Positions 1 to 9,341 of a stretch of 23,065 bases of DNA are shown here, in pieces; positions within the stretch are counted from its first letter, which is position 1, and every line of letters begins with the position of its first letter. The translations under genes were made by a program, and so were the position numbers. Location of the stretch: the NCBI GenBank assembly GCA_000969725.1, contig JXSR01S073676.1; one strand, 5' to 3'. Source of the DNA: Ophiothrix spiculata (taxonomy: Eukaryota; Echinodermata; Ophiuroidea; Amphilepidida; Ophiotrichidae). The notes beneath the pieces are model-generated. The model was not told the origin of the DNA and ran no database searches. It was given only the letters and a program-made list of their open reading frames with translations.

Positions 1-83
1 TACATTATACTACTATTAAATCATACGTATATAGAACATACAACATTATCATATTATTTAGTGTATATAGGCTTAAAATATAT

Positions 84-656
84 CAACTGACTATGATTAC
101 CCTGGGTTGACAAATGAGCTTCATTAGCAACTTCAAGTTGGTAAGTACGGAAGTGAAGATCACCAGGGTGAACAGCAACACCCGTTTGATATTTGGCATG
201 GAGCGTAGGTCAAACATACAATAGCAGACAGTCTGCTATGTGGATTTATATGTATTTAGGTGTATATGGAGAAAGATAATACGGCACCAGCTGAGTGTGA
301 TTTGTTGTCAATGTCATCATTCCCATGCCTTTGTGTGGTTGGTAGGCTTAGTGTTGCGATGAATGTTTTACAGAGAACTGATTCATCTAATATGATATTG
401 ACTGTGTGGGAACCCAGAAATACTCTCAACTATGATTACCCTAGGTAGACCAGTAAATTCAAAAACAACTTCAAATTTTTAATTATGTGAATGAAGATCA
501 CGTAGGTTAATTATCATTATACTGGTTGACAAATGAACTTCACTAATTACTTCAAGTTGTTAATGCAACTGACTATGATTACCCTGGGTTGACAAATGAA
601 CTACATTGACATCTCCAGGTTGTCAATTATGCGAGTAAAGATTACCCAGGGTTTAC
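84..656 (+). repeat. Dispersed ~90-bp repeat units with GATTACCCWGGGTTKAC ends
   Basis: Three near-complete units (about 84-173, 427-520, 566-656) and one partial unit (523-564) share an opening motif like GATTACCCTGGGTTGAC, a middle ACTTCAAGTTG, and a closing motif like AAGATTACCCAGGGTTTAC. The opening and closing motifs are near direct repeats about 70 bp apart, each built round the near-palindrome ACCCWGGGT. The units are diverged and separated by unrelated sequence, so this is an old, broken-up array rather than a clean tandem satellite. No coding sequence is supported here. Family unknown. Confidence 0.6.
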
Positions 657-754
657 ATTGTACAACCTGCTATAAAACAACTGAGTACATTATGATTTAT
701 TTGCTTTTCAATACTTGTAATAGTATGTTCTATGTATAGGAATCTAAGTGGAAG

Positions 755-802
755 ACAACCCAGGGTTGGTCAACCCGGGTTGCCTAACCCTGGGTTGACT
801 AT
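755..802. repeat. Cluster of three CAACCCNGGGTTG palindromes
   Basis: Three near-palindromic words follow one another within about 45 bp: CAACCCAGGGTTG, CAACCCGGGTTG and AACCCTGGGTTGA. They resemble the ends of the units at 84-656 and probably belong to the same repeat family. They could form a small hairpin or bind a dimeric factor, but nothing here shows function. Confidence 0.5.
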
Positions 803-934
803 CATGTGGGTATTTCCAACGCTGCATATATATACCATGAATTCATATATTTTTTTCAAACTGGCCCTACAAACACTCCAATCCTCTACGCTCCACCTTG
901 ACGTCCTACCCTAATCATACCGGATACCCTGGTC

Positions 935-1399
935 ACACCCTGGTCACGTAACCAACGATCGCCCACCGGTGTCTGATAAGCCGAAGGAAGCCGCAACGCC
1001 GAAATGACATCGGTATGACACCGGTGAATGCTTGCGAGTTCTTGCGATACCCGGTCGGTCACCGGTCGAACGCCGATTGTAACTAGACCATGACTGAAGA
1101 CATCGTATAAAAGCTGCGGTGTTTGTGAGCCGGAAGTATGCCGCAATAATTTAAATCTGAGTTTAAACCTTGCGGTTTGTACACGATGTATTCAGTTATG
1201 GTCTAATAACTACCGGTGACTAGCCGGTGTCAAACCGGACATGGCAAGATATAACAAACATCGATGTCATATCGATGTCATACTGGCGTTGCGGCATTGC
1301 GGCTTCCTTCGGCTTACCAGACACCGGTCGGCGACCGGTGGTTATGTGACCAGGGTGTGTCTCAGAATTAAATTCTTGCGGCATACCTTTGGCGTCTCA
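935..1399. mobile_element. Foldback element with ~165-bp imperfect inverted arms
   Basis: The left arm (about 935-1098) and right arm (about 1191-1358) are inverted copies. Both carry a CACCCTGGTCAC block, an ACCGGTGTCTG block, an AAGCCGAAGGAAGCCGCAA block, and an inner GTAACTAGACCATGACTG-like block. A second inverted pair, with the shared core TATGCCGCAA, lies at 1126-1162 (in the loop) and 1361-1399 (outside the right arm), so the pairs interlock. The segment is richer in GC and CpG than its surroundings. No transposase is visible, so it looks like a non-autonomous element. I could not fix the termini or a target duplication. Confidence 0.65.
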
Positions 1400-1422
1400 G
1401 CGGCTTATGGTCACGATCAGTA

Positions 1423-1813
1423 AAACAGCTCGCTATGGTCCGAATAGGAGAAAAAATGTACATATTTCTATTACAACTTTTCAAAACTCAGACTAGCAAG
1501 CTGTTTTCAAAATTCGGACTATAGCGAGTCTATTTTAAAAATTCGGACTGGCGAACCTATTTTGAAATTCGGACTAGCGAGCCTTATTGAAATTCGGAGT
1601 AGCGAGCCGTTTCTAACATTCGGACTAGCGAGTTGTTCTTAAAATTTGGGCTGACGAGCCTATTCTCGTATTCGGACTAGCGAACCTTCGGACTAGCAAG
1701 CTGTTTTTTCGGACTGGCGAGCCTTTTTCAAGGTTATATTTTCCCCGTTGAATAACGTTTTGAACTAGCGAGCCTTCGGACTAGCGAGCTTTCGGACCCG
1801 TGAGTCGTCGGAC
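1423..1813 (+). repeat. Satellite-like array, TTCGGACTAGCGAGCC unit
   Basis: About a dozen degenerate units of roughly 27-30 bp carry the core TTCGGACTAGCGAGCC followed by a T- or A-rich spacer. An inverted copy opens the region: 1426-1446 reads AGCTCGCTATGGTCCGAAT, the reverse complement of the unit. The block is therefore a foldback with array-type arms, not a plain tandem satellite. The same core recurs in the array at 13251-13836. Non-coding. Confidence 0.75.
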
Positions 1814-1989
1814 AGAACATACCCAGGTGTCCAAAAATGGTTACATGTAGAAAAATGACTGTTTGCAAACTTCAAAGTTCAAAGAGTTCAAACTTGTTTA
1901 CCTTATGGAACATACTGTACCTCTGCTAGATGTTTGCAAACTTTTAATATCGCAGCATCCAGGTGCTGTATGTACAATTGTACATTTAG

Positions 1990-2055
1990 TTTTCAGTCCG
2001 TACTCGCTTTCGCAGGTTTTACTCCGGGTACTCCGGTCTTCCTCCTGCACTTAAA
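1990..2055 (+). repeat. CTCCGGGTACTCCGGTCTTCCTCC motif block
   Basis: This short C/T-rich block contains GGTTTTACTCCGGGTACTCC followed by GGTCTTCCTCCTGCAC. It recalls a dispersed repeat I have seen in fish and marine invertebrate genomes, written roughly as TTTCTCCGGGTACTCCGG. That is recollection, not a database match. It lies inside the 1823-3513 element. Confidence 0.3.
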
Positions 2056-2256
2056 AATTCAACAGATTTTTCCATCATAGTCTGCCCCCATCCAGGATAT
2101 AGGAAGCTGTATAAAGGGTATATATCTAATTACCGATAGGATATGCGCTTGAAAAAGCCGCAAAACGCCTAATTGAAGTGAAATGATTTTGACGATCTAG
2201 CTGCAGCGAATCATGAACGGTTTGATCTAAATGGAAAATCTCTATACAAAACACAG

Positions 2257-2270
2257 TTATTATTATTATT
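2257..2270 (+). repeat. (TTA)n microsatellite
   Basis: A short run of about five TTA/TAT triplets. Confidence 0.8.
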
Positions 2271-2597
2271 GAGTTGTTAACAATGATATAGAGATACCTT
2301 TGTCAGAAACGTGTTTTTTTTTTCAAAATTAAACGAAATCATAAGCATGTTTGTTTCGAAATTCATTCAACCCCAAGTGAACTTGACAGGCCCAAAGTTA
2401 GGTTGCCTTATACCATAGTATTGGATAGGGTCTCTTCTTTCAATTGATACCAATATCATAAAATCCGACAAGCTGTTGCGTTATTATGACGTCATAAATT
2501 ATTGAGGCAAGAATAGACACCGATGCAAAATTGTTACAATTCTAAAATGTTGATCGGACTTGAGACAATTATAATTTAATCATGTCCTGTAAGTGCA

Positions 2598-2852
2598 CAC
2601 TCTAAAAATTAATTTACTCTTTGTTGAGTAAAAAGGTCACAGCTCATTGTTGAGTAAAATCTTACTCAACATTGAGTAAAATCTTACTCGGTTAAGTCAA
2701 TATTACTCAATGTTGAGCACATCTTACTCAAGCAAAGTTTCCCCAACGTTGAGTAACGTTTATCCAACTTTGAGTAAGATTTTACTCAACAAAATGAGCT
2801 GTGACCGTTGAGTAAGTGTTTACTCAACAAGAGTAAGATAATTTTAAGAGTG
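2598..2852. mobile_element. MITE, CACTCTAAAA TIRs, TTGAGTAA-rich foldback
   Basis: The element starts CACTCTAAAAATTA and ends TAATTTTAAGAGTG. The arms pair for roughly 75 bp, including a shared GGTCACAGCTCAT block. Its body is almost entirely iterations of TTGAGTAA and its complement TTACTCAA. TGTAAG occurs just outside both ends (2588-2593 and 2854-2859), a possible imperfect target duplication. The outer CACTCTAARAA is shared with the element at 18551-19121, suggesting the same transposase mobilised both. It lies within the 1823-3513 element. No ORF. Confidence 0.8.
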
Positions 2853-3513
2853 ATGTAAGCATCGTATCATGCAGATGTTATAACACAAGTTTGCAGTTTA
2901 AACAGTTAAAAAACTAATGTTACCCGTGAAAATTTGAACATGTTTATGGCGTATTCTTAATTTTTCGCTCGCGCCACAACTTGATTGACAGGTTCAATAT
3001 AAACCACTCGAGCCCGGGCGCGGTGGTTTTCGTGTCCTTGTTTCCTTGGGCATGAAACTTTACTCTACTTGCTCCGTGGTTCGGAAGTCACGTTTAGTCG
3101 TTGGTCCCCTGTGCGAATAGATTCCTTCATGGGGTATGAATGTCATGCAAGTACAGTGTAAATCAAATCAAATTAAACTCATTCTGGGCCATGTATCCAT
3201 AATTTGCATAATAGACATACTGAAAGAGAGTATAATTTTTATTCATTGTAAATTGTACGAAATTAGGTTCAATATCAAATCTGATTCTAAACAATCTCTA
3301 GAAGAAAAAAAAATGCACATTAAATTATCACAAAACGTGTATGCTTTTTACTTTTGTTGACAGCATAAAAGGTAATATTGTTGTGATATCAACATTTTAA
3401 GAGTATTAAGAAGAGAGTTGTTTTATAATTTTTGCAAAATTTTGTTTTTCCAACTACTAGAGTTTTTTGCACACGGTCATTTTTCTACATGTAACCATTT
3501 TTGGGACACCTGG

Positions 3514-3818
3514 TACATATCTGGAGGAACTCTTTGAAGTTAATTGCCGTCACCAACGAAGAATGGGAACGGTCTAGAACACTCGAACAAGTATTTAAGA
3601 CCCCCTCAAGAAGTAATCCTTGGGATCCATACTAACATATAATGATACTCCCAAGCAGTTACCCTTTGGGTTTAACAAAAAAATGTTTCTACTCCTCCAC
3701 CTCCTCGTCTATTTTATTGCAGGACTACGACTTGAGGGATTTTAAACAACATAGGTGTGTAGCAGCGATGTCTGACAGTGGATTGTTCAGTTAATTGCAG
3801 AGATGAATAAAGAACCAG
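3514..3818. other. No recognised feature
   Basis: AT-rich sequence between two TIR elements. I see no convincing coding frame, repeat or RNA gene here. Confidence 0.5.
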
Positions 3819-4421
3819 TATATGAAGAGCCCGATTCCAAAACCTCTTATGTCCATTTTTATGGAATTTGAGTTTGAACCTGAAACATATAGTGCTTGAC
3901 CGTACCTTCCAAGCAATGATAACGATTTGTTGCAAAACCGCCTATTATCTGTTGAAAATGTCAATTAAAAATTGACTTTGTTTCCAAAACCTCTTACATC
4001 CAAAATAGTTTTGTGACAAAACCTCTTATGTCCATGCCTGTTGTTGGTATTGGACCATAACTAATGAATCGTTTGAAGGAACCACAATTATCATTTCCCG
4101 CAAAATTAGACAAGTACTGCATGTAACTACATACTTGACAGCATGAATTGTGCTTTTATAATGTATCCAATACACTGGTCAATTAGTCCGCTTTGACTTG
4201 AAGAAAAATTACCTTTTTGTTAATTGAATTCATTTTCATTCCTGAAAGATGACAATCCTTTTAGTATGTCCTTTGAAATGCCAATGCTATGTTTCTTTGA
4301 AGACTTTGTTAAAACTTCTTGGCAGTCTACAATCAACACCAATTTAGAGTTGATTTAACTCATCATTTTAATTAATAATGTTATTTTTTTTATTCCATAT
4401 CATTTTAACTGTATGTGTATC

Positions 4422-4438
4422 TTGTTGTTGTTGTTGTT
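4422..4438 (+). repeat. (TTG)n microsatellite
   Basis: Five to six consecutive TTG triplets. Confidence 0.8.
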
Positions 4439-4445
4439 TTTGATT

Positions 4446-4481
4446 GGGGTGGGGTGAAAACGGGGTGGGGGATGGGGAGGG
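4446..4481 (+). other. G-quadruplex-forming G runs
   Basis: Four G4 runs in the pattern GGGG-T-GGGG-(TGAAAAC)-GGGG-T-GGGGG, followed by further G runs, meet the usual G3+N1-7 rule on the plus strand. They lie inside the 3819-5205 element. No gene depends on them that I can see. Confidence 0.6.
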
Positions 4482-4597
4482 TTCGTATATCAGCAAGATT
4501 CATAAGCCAAATGTACGAAGGAAAACTTACAAATTATGCTGAAACCGTTAAATTACATTGTTTTATAATCAAGTAAGGAAAGGAAAGCGTATGTAAT

Positions 4598-4633
4598 GGG
4601 GTGTGGGGGGGGGGTAACGGAGGAGGAGGAGGA
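4598..4633 (+). repeat. G-rich tract with poly-G and (GGA)n
   Basis: A long G run is followed, after a short TAACGGA break, by repeated GGA triplets and more G runs. This is a low-complexity purine tract. Confidence 0.7.
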
Positions 4634-4780
4634 GGGGGAGGGATATGACATAGAACCCTTTGCCAAGTTATTTACAACCTATCATAAGCCTGTGAACATG
4701 CCGCAATTTGCGTGAACCACTCTGTTGCTATTGCATTTTTGTGCACTCTCTGGACGGTTTATCTGAGCATACCTTTGAAT

Positions 4781-4824
4781 GGTGGGGATGGGGTGGGTGG
4801 GCGGTGGAAAGGGTGGGTTTTGGG
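4781..4824 (+). other. Second G-quadruplex motif
   Basis: GGGG-AT-GGGG-T-GGG-T-GGG has very short loops and is followed by GGG-T-GGG further on. By the standard rule this is the strongest quadruplex candidate of the window. Confidence 0.6.
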
Positions 4825-5205
4825 CTTTAAAGGTGTTACTACATAGATGTGAATGTTTTAGTTAATAAATCACATCATTTTACACTTAAAATATGATCTT
4901 AATTTCTGAAATTGATTTATTTTGTTTGTTGTCCATTGATCAATTATGGAGTTTAGTGACAAAACCTCTTACATCCATTTATTTGAAATATTGTAATTAG
5001 TTTATTTTTAGTTTAAAAAATAATTGTGATTAGTCTGATTTCTGTAAACATAATATTGTAAACAAGATTCATCATTTAATATACTTAATTTGCATGCAAA
5101 CTTGATTCAAAATAACAACGTACAAATGTCATTATAAACTTTCCCTGTTTTCTCAGTTTAACAAAAATGAATGTAAGAGGTTTTGGAAACAAGCTCTTCA
5201 TATGT

Positions 5206-5653
5206 ATGTTCACTTTGCAAAGATCTCCAAAGAGAGGTCCAAATTTGATTTCATGATATTGCGCTTATTTTGTTTTAGATCATAACATCACAACCCAGTT
5301 AATAAAAATGAGCTCCATATGATTAATATAATTCCATTTGTTATGCAAACCTGAATTATTTGTTTTTGTTGAATAATTAATTATTTAATTTAGGAAACTT
5401 AATTATTGAGATCTTTGATTGCCACAGAAAGGGCACAGAAAGGGAATTTTTTCTGAGTGAATTTTATTTTGCAAACTAGTGTAATTTCCAATTTCAAAAA
5501 TAGGCAACTGATTGCATGAACCTATCAGGTAATCATGGGAATATCCCAACATGGAAATAGCTGTGTTTACTTGATATAATATAATTGTGCTTGGGAAATT
5601 CCCCACGTGTAAATACTGTATGCTATGCTATGCTAAATATAAAAATGACATAA
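5206..5653. other. No recognised feature
   Basis: AT-rich sequence with only a short direct repeat of CACAGAAAGGG (about 5421-5443) and a small TGCTA run near 5620. The 67-codon minus-strand frame here resembles nothing I recognise. Confidence 0.4.
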
Positions 5654-6203
5654 TGTGGGAATTTTTCTGAAAATGACTGTGGCTAGGGCCTTCTGATATT
5701 TTGGCAGAAGTGGAATTGACTTTGTTGGAGTTGCTTGAGAACTGCTTGAGGAGTTTGGTTTTGTTGGACGGAGTTATACAGCTGAGTAGAGTTTTCTAAA
5801 CTTTGGTTGGAGATACTTTGAGAGAAATATTTTGGAGTATAACGAATGGAGAATTAAAAACAACCTGTTATATTATTAATTTATGTCCGAGTGGATTATG
5901 TGCGTTTGATTCAGCTTTTAAGCCAATCAGAGTGGACTTTATAAATCGTCGTTGGACTTCATCAGGAACGTTTTGGAATTATTTTTGCCAAGTGGATTTT
6001 GGGACTTGTGATAATACAAGAACTTTTTATTTATGCCTTGGACCATAACTCGGATTATAAATTACAAGTAAAATATCCTAGGATCGTGGGGATCTCGCAG
6101 CCGTATCTGTACGTTTTTATATAAGGTAAAATTAAGATATTAACAAGCTTTAAAACTGTGCTAAAAGAAAGTACATGTATTATATTGTTGAAGGTATTCC
6201 ACA
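5654..6203 (+). mobile_element. Possible decayed solo LTR
   Basis: The segment starts TGTGGGAAT and ends ATTCCACA, giving LTR-style TG...CA ends with a short imperfect inverted repeat. The inner text (AGTGGACTTTATAAATCG, CAAGTGGATTTTGGGAC, CCTTGGACCATAACTCGG) has the feel of Ty3/gypsy LTRs of marine animals. That is an impression only. The 5-bp flanks (CATAA and TTTCA) do not match, and there is no second LTR or internal gag-pol in the window. The 81-codon frame at 5803-6048 lies inside and is probably chance. Confidence 0.25.
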
Positions 6204-7260
6204 TTTCAGTGTATTTATTTTGGTTTATTCAATAACCCGTGAGGAGATTTTGGCCTCGGTCATTTACATCTTTGACCGTAACACATTATTCATAGTCAGT
6301 TCTTAACATTTTTCTCGCAACCTTACTCATATAATACTGAGTCTGTACTATTGTTGTATTTTATTCATAAACTGCCATGTACAACTAGACTCGGAGCATG
6401 CTGTGAAGTTGAGGCTATAGAGCCTAGCATTACATGATGTTAACATTATTTCAGCTTAAAAGTCTGTGTTAAAATATAGGCGAACACTTGGTGAATATAA
6501 TTTCCATGACTACAGTTTTCGCACACGGTCCAGAGCACGGTCAATACGACACGGCCAAAATCTACACGAAACCACACGGATGTCACATTTGTAATCTAGT
6601 CGAATGTAAATGAACTGACATATCTTCAAGAATCACCAAATGACCAAAGTCTAGACTTTGCTACATTAATTTAAGGGTCTGATTTGAAAACAGACATCGT
6701 GTTTTCTCTAAAATATGAATAATAAAATAGTTTATAGCTCCACAAACTATTTTGTTGCACTCTCCGGATTTTGACATTTATTTGGATAATTTTGGCATAC
6801 AGAATTTAGGAAATGGCGAAAACATTGAAGTAAAGTGAATGAAAATAAAACTCAACCTTCTGAAAGTGACATAATTTTATCAACTTATTATCAATGATTT
6901 TTATAGTTTATAGTTCAACTTAATTCAGTCATTGTTAGTATTTAATGCTTTAGGTTGTTCGTAAAAAACTATTTTCTGACCAATTTTGTTGTGATTTCAA
7001 ACCTCTTGGCTGCATTGACAAAACTTATTTTCCACAGTGTCGTCGGTCGCGCAATTTCAGGGCTTTGTTGACGATGCAAATGCTGGACAATATCGGCCCT
7101 AATTCATTGCCAATTTATATCAAAATGAAAAAAAATACGACTGTTTAGCATGAAATAATTAAATGCAACATACCTGTTCAACCCCTGGCCTTCAAAGTAA
7201 CGTAACTTACCAAGTTGAGATACTAGAAGTATAATTTCACACGTAGACTTACGATATTTT
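6204..7260. other. No recognised feature
   Basis: AT-rich sequence without a convincing coding frame or long repeat. A cluster of ACACGG/CACGG words lies at 6522-6580. Confidence 0.5.
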
Positions 7261-7826
7261 ACGAGGGGTTATCAAAAAGTTTTGAACTTTACCCAAAGGA
7301 AATGTCGCTATGAGCTAAATTTCTTTATGCGATACTTTACATAGTCAATGTGCAAAGGAATACATATCTTTAAACTGAATGTCTACAGACTGTTATTGTA
7401 GGGATCCTCTCTATTCAAAATAATCTTGCTCTATATTTCAATGAAAATCAACATTTTCAAGTCGGCCATATTTTATTACACCATTGTGACGTCATTCGTA
7501 GACCGATATCCATAATGTTACTGTTAGTATCAATGGATAGAGGAAACACTATCTGTTACTATTGTATCAAACCAATAAACTTTGGTAGTGCCAAAAAGAT
7601 TTACTGGGGCCCGAAACCTTCAAATGCAAGGACTTAATTACGCCTCATGTTTCAATTTCCTCCATGTATTAAACGGGTATGTAGATCACCACCTGTAAAG
7701 AAAGTCCTTATGAGACAATTTCTGCACCATAATGTACATGAAGACGAGTGACTATTCTGACAAAGTTTTATTGATATAGCTCTGTCACTTTTGGGTAAAG
7801 TTGAAAACTTTTTGATACCACCTCGT
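7261..7826. mobile_element. Non-autonomous element with mariner-like TIRs
   Basis: About 40-bp inverted ends are visible. The left end (7261-7300) reads ACGAGGGGTTATCAAAAAG then TTTTGAACTTTACCCAAA. The right end (7788-7826) is its inverse, with ACCACCTCG closing. The CGAGG...ATCAAAAAGTTTT pattern resembles TIRs of Tc1/mariner-superfamily elements. TA-containing flanks (TTTTA and GTATA) fit a TA target but are not clean. The 566-bp body has no transposase frame, so it would be a deletion derivative or MITE mobilised in trans. Confidence 0.65.
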
Positions 7827-7929
7827 GTATATTCAATTTCAGCGTTAAATTCAACAACGTGTTTGTACCATTTAGCAATAGATAAACACTGTATACAGTA
7901 TACGTCAATAAAAATAGTCTGTTTAAAAT

Positions 7930-8173
7930 TGCGGTAAAATTATGATATTAGGGTTTGACAGACTAAAAGAATAACCATATATTTGAACGCCAAATGTATC
8001 ATTTCTTGGTACATATTAGAAGGCATTGATTATCCGAGGTGAAATTCATATAAATCGTCGATTGTAAACATATAGCCTGTTCAAGTTTGTCGTAAGTTAT
8101 CTCATTAAAGGACAAAGGATTTTGTAAACCAAATCGTAAATGACAAAACAAGTATCGAATTAATTTTACCGCA
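7930..8173. mobile_element. Possible small TIR element, TGCGGTAAAATTA ends
   Basis: A perfect 13-bp inverted repeat (TGCGGTAAAATTA at 7930-7942, TAATTTTACCGCA at 8161-8173) bounds 244 bp of non-coding sequence. No target duplication was found, so this is only a candidate. Confidence 0.35.
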
Positions 8174-9055
8174 CAAAGTATAGGATAAGCAGGATAGGCT
8201 TTTGTCTTCGACGAAAAGCAAAACGACTAAAGATTTTTAGTTGTGCTTTTTATCGTGTAAACACAAAAGGATTGTTAAGGATTGCAATTTCTAAAGTGGG
8301 AATTAAGTGTTCTTATTGAATCCAGTGAATAGAATAAATAATGGGTTAACGGATTACAAAATGCATTGTTATGCACGGACAGAACATTTGAACTAGCTAG
8401 TGTGATTTAGCCCTTGCTCAGAGAGAGTGATATACCTTTTACTATTGCATAAACAACGATGATCATATGCAAGGAGGCTACCATTTTTGATTACGAGGTG
8501 ATAAAATGCCATGTTTACTGCGTGTTTTTGCTTACTTACACATGACAAAACTATCATAATGTTGGTATGCAGGAGGGTAGAGTCGTTAAATTTTATATAA
8601 CTGGCTATTGACTTTGTTTGTGAGATGCTGGAATGTTCACTGGAAGATTTTGCATACTTTGATACTCATGGCAATGTCTTATAAAGTTTGCATACATATG
8701 AGACCATTAACTTGATTGTATCTATTGATAGAATTGCGCCTTAATTGAAAAAAAAAAAATGGAACATTAATATTGAATGGGGAAAAAATTGGCAAAAAGA
8801 CACAATTAGAGTCTGTTTATTATATATTAGCTTCGAGGATTAATCTAATTTCTTCAACAGTTTTCTGTCTGAACAATTATTTGTACGTTAATGATCTAAA
8901 AAGGAATTTGCTGTTTAAATGTTGGCAATTGGCAACTCCAAATGAACCGATTTACAACGTTTGAGGACACTAATTTGTCTGTATAAAATACTTTTGAAAA
9001 TATATAATAAGGCCTGTTCTGTTTTGCATGCTTCTAATGAGCATAAATAATAAAT
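8174..9055. other. No recognised feature
   Basis: AT-rich sequence with a poly-A run near 8748-8759. The short frames here show no recognisable domain. Confidence 0.5.
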
Positions 9056-9341
9056 ACACTGTAAAACCTCCGGTGTTAAATAAACACACTCGGTGTTGGA
9101 GGAGGTCCACACTTTTGCAATTAACACTGGTGACAAATTGTTGAGGTCATTCCAAACCCGTTTGATCTTAAGTCTACACTTGTAAGGGCAAATATGTTAT
9201 TTACAAACACTAGTGTTACACACAATATGTTGATTTATAATCAAAGAGTATTGGAATGACGTCAACAATTTATCACCGGTGTTAATTGTTGTTGTAGACC
9301 TTCTACAACACCGAGGGTGAACACCGGAGTTTTTGCAGTGT
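9056..9341. mobile_element. MITE, ACACTGTAAAA TIRs, CCGGTGTT-rich arms
   Basis: The left arm (9056-about 9160) and right arm (about 9245-9341) are inverted copies of about 100 bp. Both carry CTCCGGTGTT, CTCGGTGTT, a GGTC-containing block, a TTAACACYGGTGA-like block and a CATTCCAA block near the loop. The outer ends are ACACTGTAAAA and TTTTTGCAGTGT. It has no ORF and no clear target duplication. The terminal CACTGTAAAA is close to the CACTCTAARA termini at 2598 and 18551, hinting at related transposases. Confidence 0.8.

Larger units (their letters stand above)
1823..3513. mobile_element. 1.7-kb TIR element with TAC target duplication
   Basis: The ends are inverted copies of about 47 bp (1823-1869 and 3466-3513). 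Both start CCAGGTGTCC and continue through AAAAATGGTTACATGTAG and AAAAATGAC, with one indel and a few substitutions. TAC lies directly outside each end (1820-1822 and 3514-3516), consistent with a 3-bp target-site duplication. The interior has no transposase-like frame. It contains a nested MITE (2598-2852), a stretch near 2400-2560 related to the TTAA elements at 14594 and 15512, and a (TTA)n run. It is probably a decayed or non-autonomous DNA transposon; a 3-bp duplication fits PIF/Harbinger, but TAC is not its classic target. Confidence 0.65.
3819..5205. mobile_element. 1.4-kb inverted-repeat element with CCAAAACCTCTTAYRTCCA motif
   Basis: The left end (3819-3863) and right end (5160-5205) are inverted copies of about 45 bp. 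They share TATGAAGAGC, then TTCCAAAACCTCTTAY, then a T-rich stretch. Three further direct copies of the AAAACCTCTTAYRTCCA core lie inside (3981-4003, 4015-4035, 4958-4978), making five in all. The interior is AT-rich with G-rich islands and no transposase-like frame. It is most likely a non-autonomous DNA transposon whose TIR motif is repeated subterminally. A clear target duplication was not found. Confidence 0.55.

Noticed and set aside
5803..6048. 81-codon frame as a possible host exon
   Set aside because: No recognisable domain and no clear splice context; it lies in a possible LTR-like repeat and is short enough to be chance.
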